From assembly GCA_023664485.1 (NCBI GenBank), contig JAMPFK010000007.1:1-64000 (forward strand): a stretch of 64,000 nucleotides of DNA. Reading direction: 5' to 3'. The position numbers and the translations under genes are program-made. This document shows, in pieces, positions 8,245 through 15,876 of the stretch (position 1 is its first letter; every line of letters begins with the position of its first letter). The DNA comes from Bacteroides fragilis (lineage in GTDB: Bacteria > Bacillota > Clostridia > Lachnospirales > Lachnospiraceae). Below the pieces are notes generated by a model, which saw only the letters and a list, made by a program, of their open reading frames with translations, was not told the DNA's origin and did no database searches.

Positions 8245-8682
8245 ATGAAGATTATTATAGAGGATATCGGGCCGGAAGAAGAAGAGGCTGTCATTATCCG
8301 CTGCCGGGAAGTGGATGAGTCGATTTTGCAGCTCGTGAACGGGCTGAAGCTGAAAAAAGAAAAAATGACGGTCAGGCAGGGAGAAAAAATTTTACAGATA
8401 GACCCTGGCGCGGTTTTCTATTTCGAGGCGGTCGATAACAAAGTATTTCTTTATCTGGAAAAAAATGTATACGAGACGCGGATGAAGCTGTATGAGATCG
8501 AACGGCATTTTGCCGGGACCGATTTTTTCAGGGTATCCAAGTCGGTGATCCTGAATCTGGCAAAGGTGAAAAATTTTTGTCCGGGATTTAACGGAAGATT
8601 TGAGGCGCTGATGCAGAACGGAGAACGCGTCGGCATTTCGAGGCAGTATGTACCGCTGCTGAAAAGCAAACTCGGACTGTAA
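8245..8682 (+). CDS. LytTR-family DNA-binding transcriptional regulator
   Basis: This 145-residue protein has no receiver domain. The C-terminal 100 residues are a LytTR DNA-binding domain, recognisable from ILQIDPGAVFYFEAVDNKV, the central FFRVSKSVILNLAKV and the closing ISRQYVPLLKSKL. Such stand-alone LytTR proteins commonly sit beside a DUF3021 membrane protein and regulate ABC exporters in Firmicutes. Here the DUF3021 gene follows almost at once, and the exporter pair ends 57 bases upstream. The start is the ATG after GGAATAAAGGA. Confidence 0.93.
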   Translation: MKIIIEDIGPEEEEAVIIRCREVDESILQLVNGLKLKKEKMTVRQGEKILQIDPGAVFYFEAVDNKVFLYLEKNVYETRMKLYEIERHFAGTDFFRVSKSVILNLAKVKNFCPGFNGRFEALMQNGERVGISRQYVPLLKSKLGL

Positions 8683-8701
8683 GAAAGGCGTGGTGACGGC
8701 G

Positions 8702-9133
8702 ATGCTATCGAAAATAAATGAAATGTTTCATACATTTTCTTATATCGTGACAGGCGTTATTTTCATATGCGCGTTATTTCTCACGATTTTCAACCGGGAT
8801 GGAACGGTTTCAGGACAGCTTCTCTGGCAGATTCTGATTACTTCTTTCCTGTGTGTGCTCGGAAATCTGATTTACCCGCAGCGGAAAATCCCGGAATGGA
8901 AGCTCATTCTTCTCCGGCTGCTGCATTATGTATATATCAATGCGGTCGTTTTTGGATGCGCAAAAGTGTTCTGGTGGTTCGATATAAGGGATTGGGAAAA
9001 GACCGGCTTTATGTTAATCGGAATTGCGGTAGTGTTCGTTCTGGTATCATGGGCTGTGTGGCATAAAGGAAAAAAGATTTCCGTTTTGTTGAATGAGTCT
9101 TTGAAAAAGTATCAGAATAAAATGCCGGAATAA
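8702..9133 (+). CDS. DUF3021-family four-helix membrane protein
   Basis: This protein of about 143 residues has four hydrophobic segments (roughly 10-30, 40-60, 75-95 and 105-125) and a short basic C-terminus, the layout of DUF3021 proteins. These are routinely encoded next to stand-alone LytTR regulators, and the pair is thought to act like a sensor/regulator, with the membrane protein holding or signalling to the LytTR partner. The start is not settled: GTG codons at 8690 and 8693 and ATG at 8702 are all in frame. I prefer 8702 because of the spacing from AAGAAAGG. Confidence 0.85.
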   Translation: MLSKINEMFHTFSYIVTGVIFICALFLTIFNRDGTVSGQLLWQILITSFLCVLGNLIYPQRKIPEWKLILLRLLHYVYINAVVFGCAKVFWWFDIRDWEKTGFMLIGIAVVFVLVSWAVWHKGKKISVLLNESLKKYQNKMPE

Positions 9134-9146
9134 ACCCGAAAATCTC

Positions 9147-9175
9147 TTGATACCAGGGGATTTCTGTGTTATAGT
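9147..9175 (+). promoter_or_regulatory. Sigma-A promoter of rpsB-tsf
   Basis: TTGATA (9147-9152) and TATAGT (9170-9175) are spaced by exactly 17 bases. Transcription from about 9182 gives a leader of roughly 138 bases before rpsB. Confidence 0.85.
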
Positions 9176-9185
9176 ATATAAGTGT

Positions 9186-9289
9186 GTGCGGGCAGACTGT
9201 TCCGCACGCAGGATGCAGAAAACACATATGCCTGTTATCTGTTGGTGCCCCAGAACGCCGGGGTAAGCGGATGAGCCATAAGGCATATG
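9186..9289 (+). ncRNA. Structured 5' leader of rpsB, candidate S2 autoregulatory element
   Basis: The leader can form a hairpin GTGCGG/CCGCAC (9186-9191 with 9202-9207). An 8-bp long-range helix CATATGCC/GGCATATG (9225-9232 with 9282-9289) encloses a smaller CCCC/GGGG hairpin (9248-9251 with 9260-9263). The closing helix ends 30 bases before the rpsB ATG and close to its ribosome site. Ribosomal protein S2 operons are often controlled by S2 binding to such leaders. The structure is seen in sequence; the control by S2 is inference. Confidence 0.55.
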
Positions 9290-9319
9290 GAAGAAAACAA
9301 CCAAATGGAGGTAGAGAAC

Positions 9320-10078
9320 ATGAGCGTTATTTCAATGAAACAGTTACTGGAAGCAGGTGTGCATTTCGGACATCAGACAAGAAGATGGAATCCTAAAATG
9401 GCTCCTTATATCTTCACCGAGAGAAATGGTATCCATATCATCGACTTGCAGAAATCCGTAGGAAAAGTGGACGAAGCGTACAAGGCAGTATTTGACGTCG
9501 CTTCCCAGGGCGGGACCATTCTTTTTGTCGGCACGAAAAAACAGGCGCAGGATGCCGTTAAGACAGAGGCAGAGCGCTGCGGTATGTATTATGTAAATGA
9601 AAGATGGCTCGGCGGTATGCTGACCAACTTCAAAACGATTCGTTCCAGAATCGACAGATTAAAAGCAATTGAAACCATGTCAGAGGACGGTACTTTTGAT
9701 GTGCTTCCCAAGAAAGAGGTTATCAAACTCAGGAAAGAATGGGAAAAATTAGAGAAAAATCTGGGCGGAATCAAGGAAATGACAAGAATTCCCGATTGTA
9801 TTTTCGTCGTTGACCCCAAGAAAGAAAAAATCTGTGTTCAGGAAGCTCATACGCTGGGCATTACGCTGATCGGTATCGGCGACACGAACTGCGATCCGGA
9901 AGAACTCGATTATATCATTCCGGGCAATGATGATGCGATCAGAGCCGTTAAGCTGATTGTTTCCAAAATGGCGGACGCTGTCATCGAGGCAAATCAGGGG
10001 GCGGAAGAGTATGTAGAGGAAGCGGCGCCGGAAGCGGAAGAAGCTGCGGCAGGGGAAGAATCGGCAGGCGAGGCCTGA
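9320..10078 (+). CDS. rpsB: 30S ribosomal protein S2
   Basis: This 252-residue protein shows the S2 landmarks MKQLLEAGVHFGHQTRRWNP, LFVGTKKQA, WLGGMLTNF, PDCIFVVDP and GDTNCDP. It is a late-assembling protein of the small subunit. The C-terminal 20 residues are an Ala/Glu-rich tail typical of clostridial S2. I chose the ATG at 9320, which has GGAGG nine bases upstream and starts MSVISMKQ; an in-frame ATG at 9287 lies inside the structured leader. tsf follows 61 bases later. Confidence 0.98.
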   Translation: MSVISMKQLLEAGVHFGHQTRRWNPKMAPYIFTERNGIHIIDLQKSVGKVDEAYKAVFDVASQGGTILFVGTKKQAQDAVKTEAERCGMYYVNERWLGGMLTNFKTIRSRIDRLKAIETMSEDGTFDVLPKKEVIKLRKEWEKLEKNLGGIKEMTRIPDCIFVVDPKKEKICVQEAHTLGITLIGIGDTNCDPEELDYIIPGNDDAIRAVKLIVSKMADAVIEANQGAEEYVEEAAPEAEEAAAGEESAGEA

Positions 10079-10139
10079 TTCAGAACACAGTAACGCTGGA
10101 ACAGAAATCATAATTCGATGATACAGGAGGAAATAGAAA

Positions 10140-11078
10140 ATGGCTATCACAGCAGCGATGGTAAAAGAGTTGAGAGAATTGACCGGTGCAGGCATGATGG
10201 ACTGCAAAAAAGCGCTCAGCGAAACCGATGGCAACATGGATGCGGCGGTAGAATATCTGAGAAAGAACGGACAGGCAAAGGCGGAGAAAAAGGCCGGCAG
10301 AATTGCGGCGGAAGGTCTGTGCCGTGTCGCGGTAAAAGACGATAAGACGGCGGCAGTCGTAGAGGTGAACTCCGAAACGGACTTTGTTGCAAAAAATGCC
10401 GACTTTCAGGCATACGTTGAAGCAGTCGCAGCGCAGGCTGTCGAGTCCGGCGCGGCGGATCTGGATGCTTTCATGGCGGAAGCATGGCACCTGGATACCG
10501 CAAAGACGGTAAAAGACGCGTTGGTAGATAAGATTGCGGTAATCGGTGAAAATCTGAATATCAGAAGATTCCGGAAGGTCACTGCAGAGAACGGCTGTGT
10601 TGTTACTTATGTGCATGGCGGCGGCAGAATCGGCGTTATCGTAGAGGCAGCTGCTGACGTCGTAAACGACAGCGTCAAAGAAGCGCTGACCAATATTGCG
10701 ATGCAGGTCGCTGCATTGTCTCCGAAATATATTTCCACAGCGGATGTTTCTGAGGAATACAAAGCGCATGAGAAAGAAATCATCGCGGAGCAGATCAGGA
10801 ACGATCCTAAGATGGCAGGAAAGCCGGAGAAGGTGATTGAGGGAGCCGTAAACGGCCGCCTCAACAAAGAGTTGAAAGAAGTATGCCTGTTAGAGCAGGT
10901 ATACGTTAAGGCTGAGGACGGAAAGCAGTCCGTTGCAAAATATATCGAGCAGGTTGCAAAGGAGAACAGCGCAGACCTTTCCATCAAATCCTTTGTCCGT
11001 TTCGAGACCGGAGAGGGTATTGAGAAGAAGGAAGAGAACTTTGCGGAAGAGGTCGCAAAGCAGATGGCTGGAAACTGA
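10140..11078 (+). CDS. tsf: Translation elongation factor Ts
   Basis: This 312-residue factor exchanges GDP for GTP on EF-Tu. It has the N-terminal UBA-like domain (MVKELRELTGAGMMDCKKAL) and the core TDFVAKN motif that inserts into EF-Tu, then the dimerisation repeat and C-terminal module. At 312 residues it is within the longer class of EF-Ts. It shares the rpsB promoter, has an AGGAGGAAAT ribosome site, and ends 17 bases before a clear terminator. Confidence 0.98.
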   Translation: MAITAAMVKELRELTGAGMMDCKKALSETDGNMDAAVEYLRKNGQAKAEKKAGRIAAEGLCRVAVKDDKTAAVVEVNSETDFVAKNADFQAYVEAVAAQAVESGAADLDAFMAEAWHLDTAKTVKDALVDKIAVIGENLNIRRFRKVTAENGCVVTYVHGGGRIGVIVEAAADVVNDSVKEALTNIAMQVAALSPKYISTADVSEEYKAHEKEIIAEQIRNDPKMAGKPEKVIEGAVNGRLNKELKEVCLLEQVYVKAEDGKQSVAKYIEQVAKENSADLSIKSFVRFETGEGIEKKEENFAEEVAKQMAGN

Positions 11079-11095
11079 AAAGCGGGTAATACTCA

Positions 11096-11128
11096 GAGAG
11101 TGTCGTCAATTTCGGCGCTCTCTTTTTT
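11096..11128 (+). terminator. Rho-independent terminator of rpsB-tsf
   Basis: GAGAGTGTCG (11096-11105) pairs with CGGCGCTCTC (11113-11122) using two G-U wobbles, with a 7-base loop, followed by six T's to 11128. Confidence 0.88.
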
Positions 11129-11219
11129 ATTTATGGGATTAAGGCGGCAAAAGGTTATAATTGCATACTGATATCAGGGATAATGGAAATGAATTTCAAT
11201 GATTTTAAAGAAATTTTTC

Positions 11220-11248
11220 TTGCAACCTTCTCAAACATGCGGTATAGT
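11220..11248 (+). promoter_or_regulatory. Sigma-A promoter of topA
   Basis: TTGCAA (11220-11225) and TATAGT (11243-11248) are spaced by 17 bases. The start would be near 11255, about 44 bases ahead of topA. The region between the tsf terminator and this promoter holds nothing else recognisable. Confidence 0.8.
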
Positions 11249-11298
11249 AATTCTCGTTAAAGCAGGAGAAAGCATGCTTACGGGAATGGGGAATTGCT

Positions 11299-13377
11299 AT
11301 GGCAAAGTATCTGGTGATTGTGGAATCACCCGCAAAAGTAAAAACGATTAAGAAATTTCTGGGGACAAATTATGAGGTGGCCGCCAGCAACGGACATGTG
11401 CGCGATCTGCCGAGAAGCCAGATGGGAATCGATTTTGAACATGACTTTGAGCCTCGTTACATTACGATCAGGGGAAAAGGCGATCTTCTTGCGAACCTGC
11501 GCAAAGAGGTGAAGAAGGCGGATAAAGTCTATCTGGCGACCGACCCTGACCGCGAAGGGGAAGCGATTTCGTGGCATCTGCTGAATGCCCTGAAACTGGA
11601 TGGCAGGAAAGTATACCGTATCACCTTTAATGAAATTACGAAGAATGCCGTTAAAGAATCTCTGAAAAATGCCAGAAAGATCGATATGGATCTCGTGGAT
11701 GCACAGCAGGCAAGGCGCTGCCTCGACCGCATGGTTGGATATAAGATTTCCCCGCTGTTATGGGCGAAGGTAAAAAGGGGACTGAGCGCGGGGCGGGTGC
11801 AGTCGGTGGCGCTCAGGATCATCTGCGACAGGGAGGAAGAAATCAACGCTTTTATTCCGGAGGAGTATTGGACGCTGGATGCGGTCCTGAAAATTCCGGG
11901 AGAAAAGAAGCCGCTTGCGGCCAGATATTACGGAACGACGGACAAAAAGCAGGAAATCTCTTCCGCGGAAGAGCTGGAAAAAATAAAGAAGCAGCTGGAA
12001 AATGCCATATATAAGGTGGCGGATGTCAAACATGGAACGAGGGTAAAGAAGCCGCCCCTGCCTTTTACCACATCGACCTTACAGCAGGAAGCCAGCAAGA
12101 TGCTGAATTTTTCGACGCAGAAAACGATGCGGCTGGCACAGCAGTTATATGAAGGCATCGACATTAAGGGAAACGGTACGGTGGGCGTTATCACCTATCT
12201 GCGTACGGATTCCACCAGAATTTCTGAAGAGGCGTCAAAAGCGGCAAAGGAATATATAACCGGGCAGTATGGGGCAGAGTATGCCGTAGGGGCCGGCACG
12301 GAAAAGAAAAACGCGCAGAAGATACAGGATGCCCATGAGGCGATCCGGCCGACGGATATTGCGAGGACGCCTCTGCAGCTGAAAGATTCCCTCTCCAGAG
12401 ACCAGTTCCGGCTTTACCAGCTGATCTGGAAGCGCTTCGTGGCGAGCCGGATGACGCCGGCGCAGTATGAGACGACATCCGTAAAGATCGACGCGGCGGG
12501 ACATCGGTTTACGGTGGCGGCTTCCCGCGTGAAGTTCGACGGCTTTTTAAACGTCTATACGGATGAGGAAGAAAAAGAAGAAAACAACACGTTAGTTAAG
12601 GGTATCGACGAGAATACACAGCTCGTTTTCGATTCCTTTGAAGAAAAACAGCATTTTACACAGCCGGCGCCGCATTATACGGAAGCGTCCCTGGTGCGCG
12701 CGCTGGAGGAACTCGGCATCGGGAGGCCCAGCACCTATGCGCCGACGATCACGACGATCCTTGCGAGAAGATATATCGTAAAGGAGAATAAGAATCTTTA
12801 TGTGACGGAGCTCGGCGAGGCGGTGAACCATATTATGAAGGAAGCCTTTCCGAGCATCGTGGACGTGAACTTTACGGCGACGATGGAGGCGCTGTTAGAC
12901 GGCGTCGCGGACGGTAATGTCAAGTGGAAAACGGTCATCGCCAATTTTTACCCGGATCTGGAAGAAGCGGTTCAGAAAGCGGAGAAAGATCTGGAAGAAG
13001 TGGAGATTGCCGATGAGCTTTCGGATGAGATCTGCGAGAACTGCGGCAGGCAGATGGTGATCAAATACGGCCCTCACGGCAGGTTCCTTGCCTGTCCGGG
13101 ATTCCCGGAGTGCCGTAATACCAAACCTTATTTCGAGAAGATCGGCGTTGCATGTCCGAAATGCGGCAGGGACATCGTCATGAAAAAGACGAAGAAGGGC
13201 CGGAAATACTATGGCTGTATCGATAATCCTGAATGCGATTTTATGGTATGGCAGAAGCCGGTGGACAGACAATGTCCAAAATGTGGTTCTATTATGCTGG
13301 AAAAGGGAAATAAACTATTGTGTGCGGATGAAACGTGCGGATATGTGGAGGCCGCACAGCAAAGCGTTGAAGCTTAA
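11299..13377 (+). CDS. topA: DNA topoisomerase I (type IA)
   Basis: This 692-residue enzyme relaxes negative supercoils by a single-strand break. The N-terminal TOPRIM domain starts YLVIVESPAKVKTIKKFLG and has the acidic DPDREGE metal site; the active-site tyrosine is Y300 in TYLRTDS. The C-terminus carries three four-cysteine zinc ribbons (CENCG...C...C, CPKCG...C...C, CPKCG...C...C), as usual in clostridial enzymes. No terminator is visible before codY, whose own promoter lies 57 bases after the stop. Placement just ahead of codY matches the Bacillus subtilis order. Confidence 0.98.
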   Translation: MAKYLVIVESPAKVKTIKKFLGTNYEVAASNGHVRDLPRSQMGIDFEHDFEPRYITIRGKGDLLANLRKEVKKADKVYLATDPDREGEAISWHLLNALKLDGRKVYRITFNEITKNAVKESLKNARKIDMDLVDAQQARRCLDRMVGYKISPLLWAKVKRGLSAGRVQSVALRIICDREEEINAFIPEEYWTLDAVLKIPGEKKPLAARYYGTTDKKQEISSAEELEKIKKQLENAIYKVADVKHGTRVKKPPLPFTTSTLQQEASKMLNFSTQKTMRLAQQLYEGIDIKGNGTVGVITYLRTDSTRISEEASKAAKEYITGQYGAEYAVGAGTEKKNAQKIQDAHEAIRPTDIARTPLQLKDSLSRDQFRLYQLIWKRFVASRMTPAQYETTSVKIDAAGHRFTVAASRVKFDGFLNVYTDEEEKEENNTLVKGIDENTQLVFDSFEEKQHFTQPAPHYTEASLVRALEELGIGRPSTYAPTITTILARRYIVKENKNLYVTELGEAVNHIMKEAFPSIVDVNFTATMEALLDGVADGNVKWKTVIANFYPDLEEAVQKAEKDLEEVEIADELSDEICENCGRQMVIKYGPHGRFLACPGFPECRNTKPYFEKIGVACPKCGRDIVMKKTKKGRKYYGCIDNPECDFMVWQKPVDRQCPKCGSIMLEKGNKLLCADETCGYVEAAQQSVEA

Positions 13378-13394
13378 AATTCTGCAATTCCAAT

Positions 13395-13409
13395 AATTGT
13401 CTGAAAATT
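13395..13409 (+). promoter_or_regulatory. CodY-binding site upstream of codY
   Basis: The 15 bases here match the known CodY operator consensus AATTTTCWGAAAATT at 14 of 15 positions (a G replaces T at position 5). The site lies 25 bases upstream of the -35 box of the codY promoter and 18 bases after the topA stop. CodY autoregulation is known in other Firmicutes; here it is inferred from this site. Confidence 0.75.
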
Positions 13410-13433
13410 GCGCCAAAATTCGGGTAATATACG

Positions 13434-13462
13434 TTGAAAATACTGAAAAAATATGTTAGAAT
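13434..13462 (+). promoter_or_regulatory. Sigma-A promoter of codY
   Basis: TTGAAA (13434-13439) and TAGAAT (13457-13462) are separated by exactly 17 bases. Transcription would start near 13469, giving a leader of about 57 bases. Confidence 0.8.
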
Positions 13463-13525
13463 GTGTACATGATCTGCAGTAAGTATTGCGGCGGGAAGCT
13501 GTCTGGCTTCGAAAGGCGGGAGACA

Positions 13526-14308
13526 ATGAGCAGTGTACAATTATTGGATAAAACCAGAAAAATAGGAAAACTTTTGCACAATAATAATTCGGGCAAGGTC
13601 GTTTTTAACGATATCTGCAATGTGCTGAAGGAAATTCTTGCATCCAATGTTCTGGTCATCAGTAAAAAGGGAAAGGTCCTCGGCGTGGGCGATCTGGACA
13701 GGGTGGAGTCGCTGACGGAACTGCTTGTGGAGCATGTGGGCGGATTCATTGATCCGATGCTGAACGAGAGGTTTCTTTCCGTACTTTCTACGAAGGAAAA
13801 TGTCAATCTGGAAACGCTGGGCTTTGAGAACATCGATACGAGAAGGTTTCAGGCAGTCATAGCGCCGATCGAGATTTCCGGGGAGAGGCTGGGAACGCTC
13901 TTTATTTATAAGTGCGACGAACAGTACGATATCGATGATATCATTCTGTGCGAGTACGGCACTACGGTAGTCGGGCTCGAAATGCTCCGGGCGGTGAACG
14001 AAGAGAACGCGGAGGAGAACCGGAAAGTAGCGGTCGTCAAATCCGCCATCAGCACGCTTTCGTTTTCCGAGATGGAAGCCATTACCCACATTTTCGACGA
14101 GCTCGGCGGTATGGAAGGCATTCTCGTCGCGAGCAAGATTGCGGATAAGGTAGGAATTACCCGTTCCGTCATCGTCAATGCCCTGCGGAAGTTCGAGAGT
14201 GCGGGCGTTATCGAATCCCGTTCCTCCGGCATGAAGGGAACTTATATTAAGGTACTGAACGATGTCGTATTCGAGGAAGTGGAGAAGCTGAAGGAGCAGG
14301 GCAGATAA
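13526..14308 (+). CDS. codY: GTP- and branched-chain amino acid-sensing repressor CodY
   Basis: This 260-residue global regulator represses nutrient-scavenging, amino-acid synthesis and often motility genes while GTP and branched-chain amino acids are plentiful. The N-terminal GAF domain covers about 1-155 (start MSSVQLLDKTRKIG) and the winged-helix domain about 180-255, with the recognition-helix region ASKIADKVGITRSVIVNALRK. The length equals the family's. The ATG at 13526 follows AAAGGCGGGAGA; an in-frame ATG at 13463 lies on the -10 box and is rejected. A near-perfect CodY box sits upstream. flgB, first gene of the flagellar operon, lies 253 bases downstream, as in Bacillus subtilis. Confidence 0.97.
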   Translation: MSSVQLLDKTRKIGKLLHNNNSGKVVFNDICNVLKEILASNVLVISKKGKVLGVGDLDRVESLTELLVEHVGGFIDPMLNERFLSVLSTKENVNLETLGFENIDTRRFQAVIAPIEISGERLGTLFIYKCDEQYDIDDIILCEYGTTVVGLEMLRAVNEENAEENRKVAVVKSAISTLSFSEMEAITHIFDELGGMEGILVASKIADKVGITRSVIVNALRKFESAGVIESRSSGMKGTYIKVLNDVVFEEVEKLKEQGR

Positions 14309-14323
14309 AGAACTGAATACGGG

Positions 14324-14393
14324 AAAGCCAATGGATTGGTCAAGGATAAAAGGATTTATAACAGCGGGTAACTGGCTTTATAAGTCTTTTTTT
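14324..14393 (+). terminator. codY terminator with a competing upstream pairing (attenuator candidate)
   Basis: GATTTATAA (14353-14361) pairs with TTATAAGTC (14378-14386) with one wobble. CAG/CTG pairs inside the loop, and seven T's follow (14387-14393): a good intrinsic terminator. Upstream, AAAGCCA (14324-14330) can pair with TGGCTTT (14373-14379), which overlaps the terminator's 3' arm and would prevent it forming. A small hairpin CCAA/TTGG lies at 14328-14339. The terminator is well supported; the switch is a hypothesis. Confidence 0.7.
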
Positions 14394-14470
14394 GCTTATT
14401 TTCTGTCTGATTTTTCCTTTGTCGGTCTGGAAACGTATTAAAGAAAGAACATATTTTTTTGGCTTTTGAC

Positions 14471-14499
14471 TTGTAATTTTATCTGAATGAATTTATAAT
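14471..14499 (+). promoter_or_regulatory. Sigma-A-type promoter of the flagellar/chemotaxis operon
   Basis: TTGTAA (14471-14476) and a perfect TATAAT (14494-14499) are spaced by 17 bases. Transcription would start near 14506, about 56 bases before flgB. This resembles the Pfla/che sigma-A promoter arrangement of Bacillus subtilis. A TTGACT at 14466-14471 is 22 bases from the same -10 and is probably not used. Confidence 0.75.
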
Positions 14500-14561
14500 G
14501 GTTTAAGGATTTTTATAAGGATTATGATAAGGGTTGTTATTAAAATGAATGGGGTGTGAAT

Positions 14562-14960
14562 ATGAGTTCTTTATTAAGCACAAATGCTTTCGACTACATT
14601 AATGTGTTGGATAAGGCTGCGGATGCCGCATGGCTGCGGAATGACGCGATCAGTAATAACCTTTCCAACGTGGATACGCCGGGGTATAAGAGGCAGGACG
14701 TGGATTTTCAGTCACAGCTTGCGAAAGCGCTCGGCAATTCCAGGTATACTTCTATGGATTCCAAAGTGGCAAATCTCAAAACGAGCCGTCTGAACCCGCT
14801 TTGCTATACGGATTACGCGAGCTTTTCTTATCGTCTCGATGGCAATAACGTGGATGTGGATACGGAAGGCGTCTATCTTGCCAAGAACCAGATTACATAT
14901 CAGGGACTGGATTTATGCATTTCGCAGGAATTTAAAAATTTGCAGGCTGTAATGAAATAA
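14562..14960 (+). CDS. flgB: Flagellar basal-body rod protein FlgB
   Basis: This 132-residue proximal rod protein has the family N-terminus with AAWLRNDAISNNLSNVDTPG, including the flagellar rod/hook motif around NNLSNVDTPGYK. FlgB with FliE and FlgC links the MS ring to the rod. It is the first gene of the operon. I use the ATG at 14562 with the GGGGTG ribosome site; an in-frame GTG at 14556 lies within that site. flgC begins 14 bases downstream. Confidence 0.96.
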   Translation: MSSLLSTNAFDYINVLDKAADAAWLRNDAISNNLSNVDTPGYKRQDVDFQSQLAKALGNSRYTSMDSKVANLKTSRLNPLCYTDYASFSYRLDGNNVDVDTEGVYLAKNQITYQGLDLCISQEFKNLQAVMK

Positions 14961-14974
14961 AGGGGGGATAAACT

Positions 14975-15421
14975 ATGGGGATGTTTACGGCTTTTGATAT
15001 CAATGCGTCCGGCATGACGGCGGAACGTTACCGTATGGACATTATTGCGGAAAATGTCGCGAACGCCAATACGACCCGTACGGAGGACGGCACGCCCTAC
15101 CGCAGGAAAGTGGTCGTTTTCGAGGAAAAAAATTCTCAGACGCCTTTTCGTCATGTGCTGAATGCGGCGAGGGACCGCTATTCGGGAACCGGCGTGAAGG
15201 TGACGGGCGTATATGAGGACGAATGGACGGAGATGAAGATGGTCTATGATCCGTCTCATCCGGATGCAGACGAGAACGGTTATGTAACTTACCCGAACGT
15301 CAGTACGATAACCGAGATGACGAACCTGATCGATGCAAGCCGCGCATATGAAGCGAATTCGACGGCTTTTACGGCGAGTAAGAGCATCGCGACGCGGGGG
15401 CTTGAAATCATGAATGGCTAA
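14975..15421 (+). CDS. flgC: Flagellar basal-body rod protein FlgC
   Basis: This 148-residue proximal rod protein has the N-terminal rod motif (FDINASGMTAERYRMDIIAE, then NVANANTTRTEDGTPYRRK) and the C-terminal helix ending LIDASRAYEANSTAFTASKS, both family hallmarks. It is exported by the flagellar type III apparatus and assembles with FlgB. Its ribosome site is AAAGGGGGG. Confidence 0.96.
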   Translation: MGMFTAFDINASGMTAERYRMDIIAENVANANTTRTEDGTPYRRKVVVFEEKNSQTPFRHVLNAARDRYSGTGVKVTGVYEDEWTEMKMVYDPSHPDADENGYVTYPNVSTITEMTNLIDASRAYEANSTAFTASKSIATRGLEIMNG

Positions 15422-15512
15422 AGAACGGCCGAGGGTAAATAAGGGAAACTGGAAATAAAGGATATAAGTAATAAGCGTAAAAGGGAACAACTATTATTTG
15501 GAGGGGAAGAAA

Positions 15513-15839
15513 ATGGCTATGGATATTACGGCGCTGTATAATGTATCTTCCGGAGCAATTAAAGAGGCTGCCAAAAGCGCACCGACAACGAAGGCGGATA
15601 CATATGCCGATACCAGTTTTAATCATCTTTTGAATACGGCAATTGACAATATCAACACAACGAACAGTTATCTTTCCGATGCTGAGAACGAGGAAATCAA
15701 ATGGGCGCTTGGAGAGACCGAAAATACGCATGATCTTGCCATCGCGCTCCAGAAGGCATCGACTGCGCTGCAGTATACTGTTGCTATAAGGGATAAGCTG
15801 TTAGAAGCCTATAAAGAAATTATGCAGATGCAGATTTAA
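15513..15839 (+). CDS. fliE: Flagellar hook-basal body complex protein FliE
   Basis: This 108-residue protein connects the MS ring to the rod and is the first export substrate. The C-terminal half shows the conserved FliE pattern: ENTHDLAIALQKASTALQY, then TVAIRDKLLEAYKEIMQMQI. The ATG at 15513 has a GGAGGGG ribosome site; the in-frame TTG at 15498 is inside the upstream spacer. The order flgB-flgC-fliE-fliF is the standard one. Confidence 0.95.
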   Translation: MAMDITALYNVSSGAIKEAAKSAPTTKADTYADTSFNHLLNTAIDNINTTNSYLSDAENEEIKWALGETENTHDLAIALQKASTALQYTVAIRDKLLEAYKEIMQMQI

Positions 15840-15876
15840 TGGCATATGACGGATTACTTGAGGAGAAATAGTTGCT

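Noticed and set aside
14310..14395. c-di-GMP riboswitch before flgB
   Set aside because: The expected conserved cores of class I and class II were not recognised in the spacer; only a terminator with a competing arm can be supported.
14397..14495. CodY boxes at the flagellar promoter
   Set aside because: The best 15-mers around CTG match the consensus at only about 8-10 positions, no better than chance in such AT-rich DNA.
14504..14530. TAAG with GATAA 18 bases further, SigD-like spacing before flgB
   Set aside because: The spacing fits but the GCC/CC part of the -10 is missing, and the better TTGTAA-17-TATAAT promoter lies just upstream.
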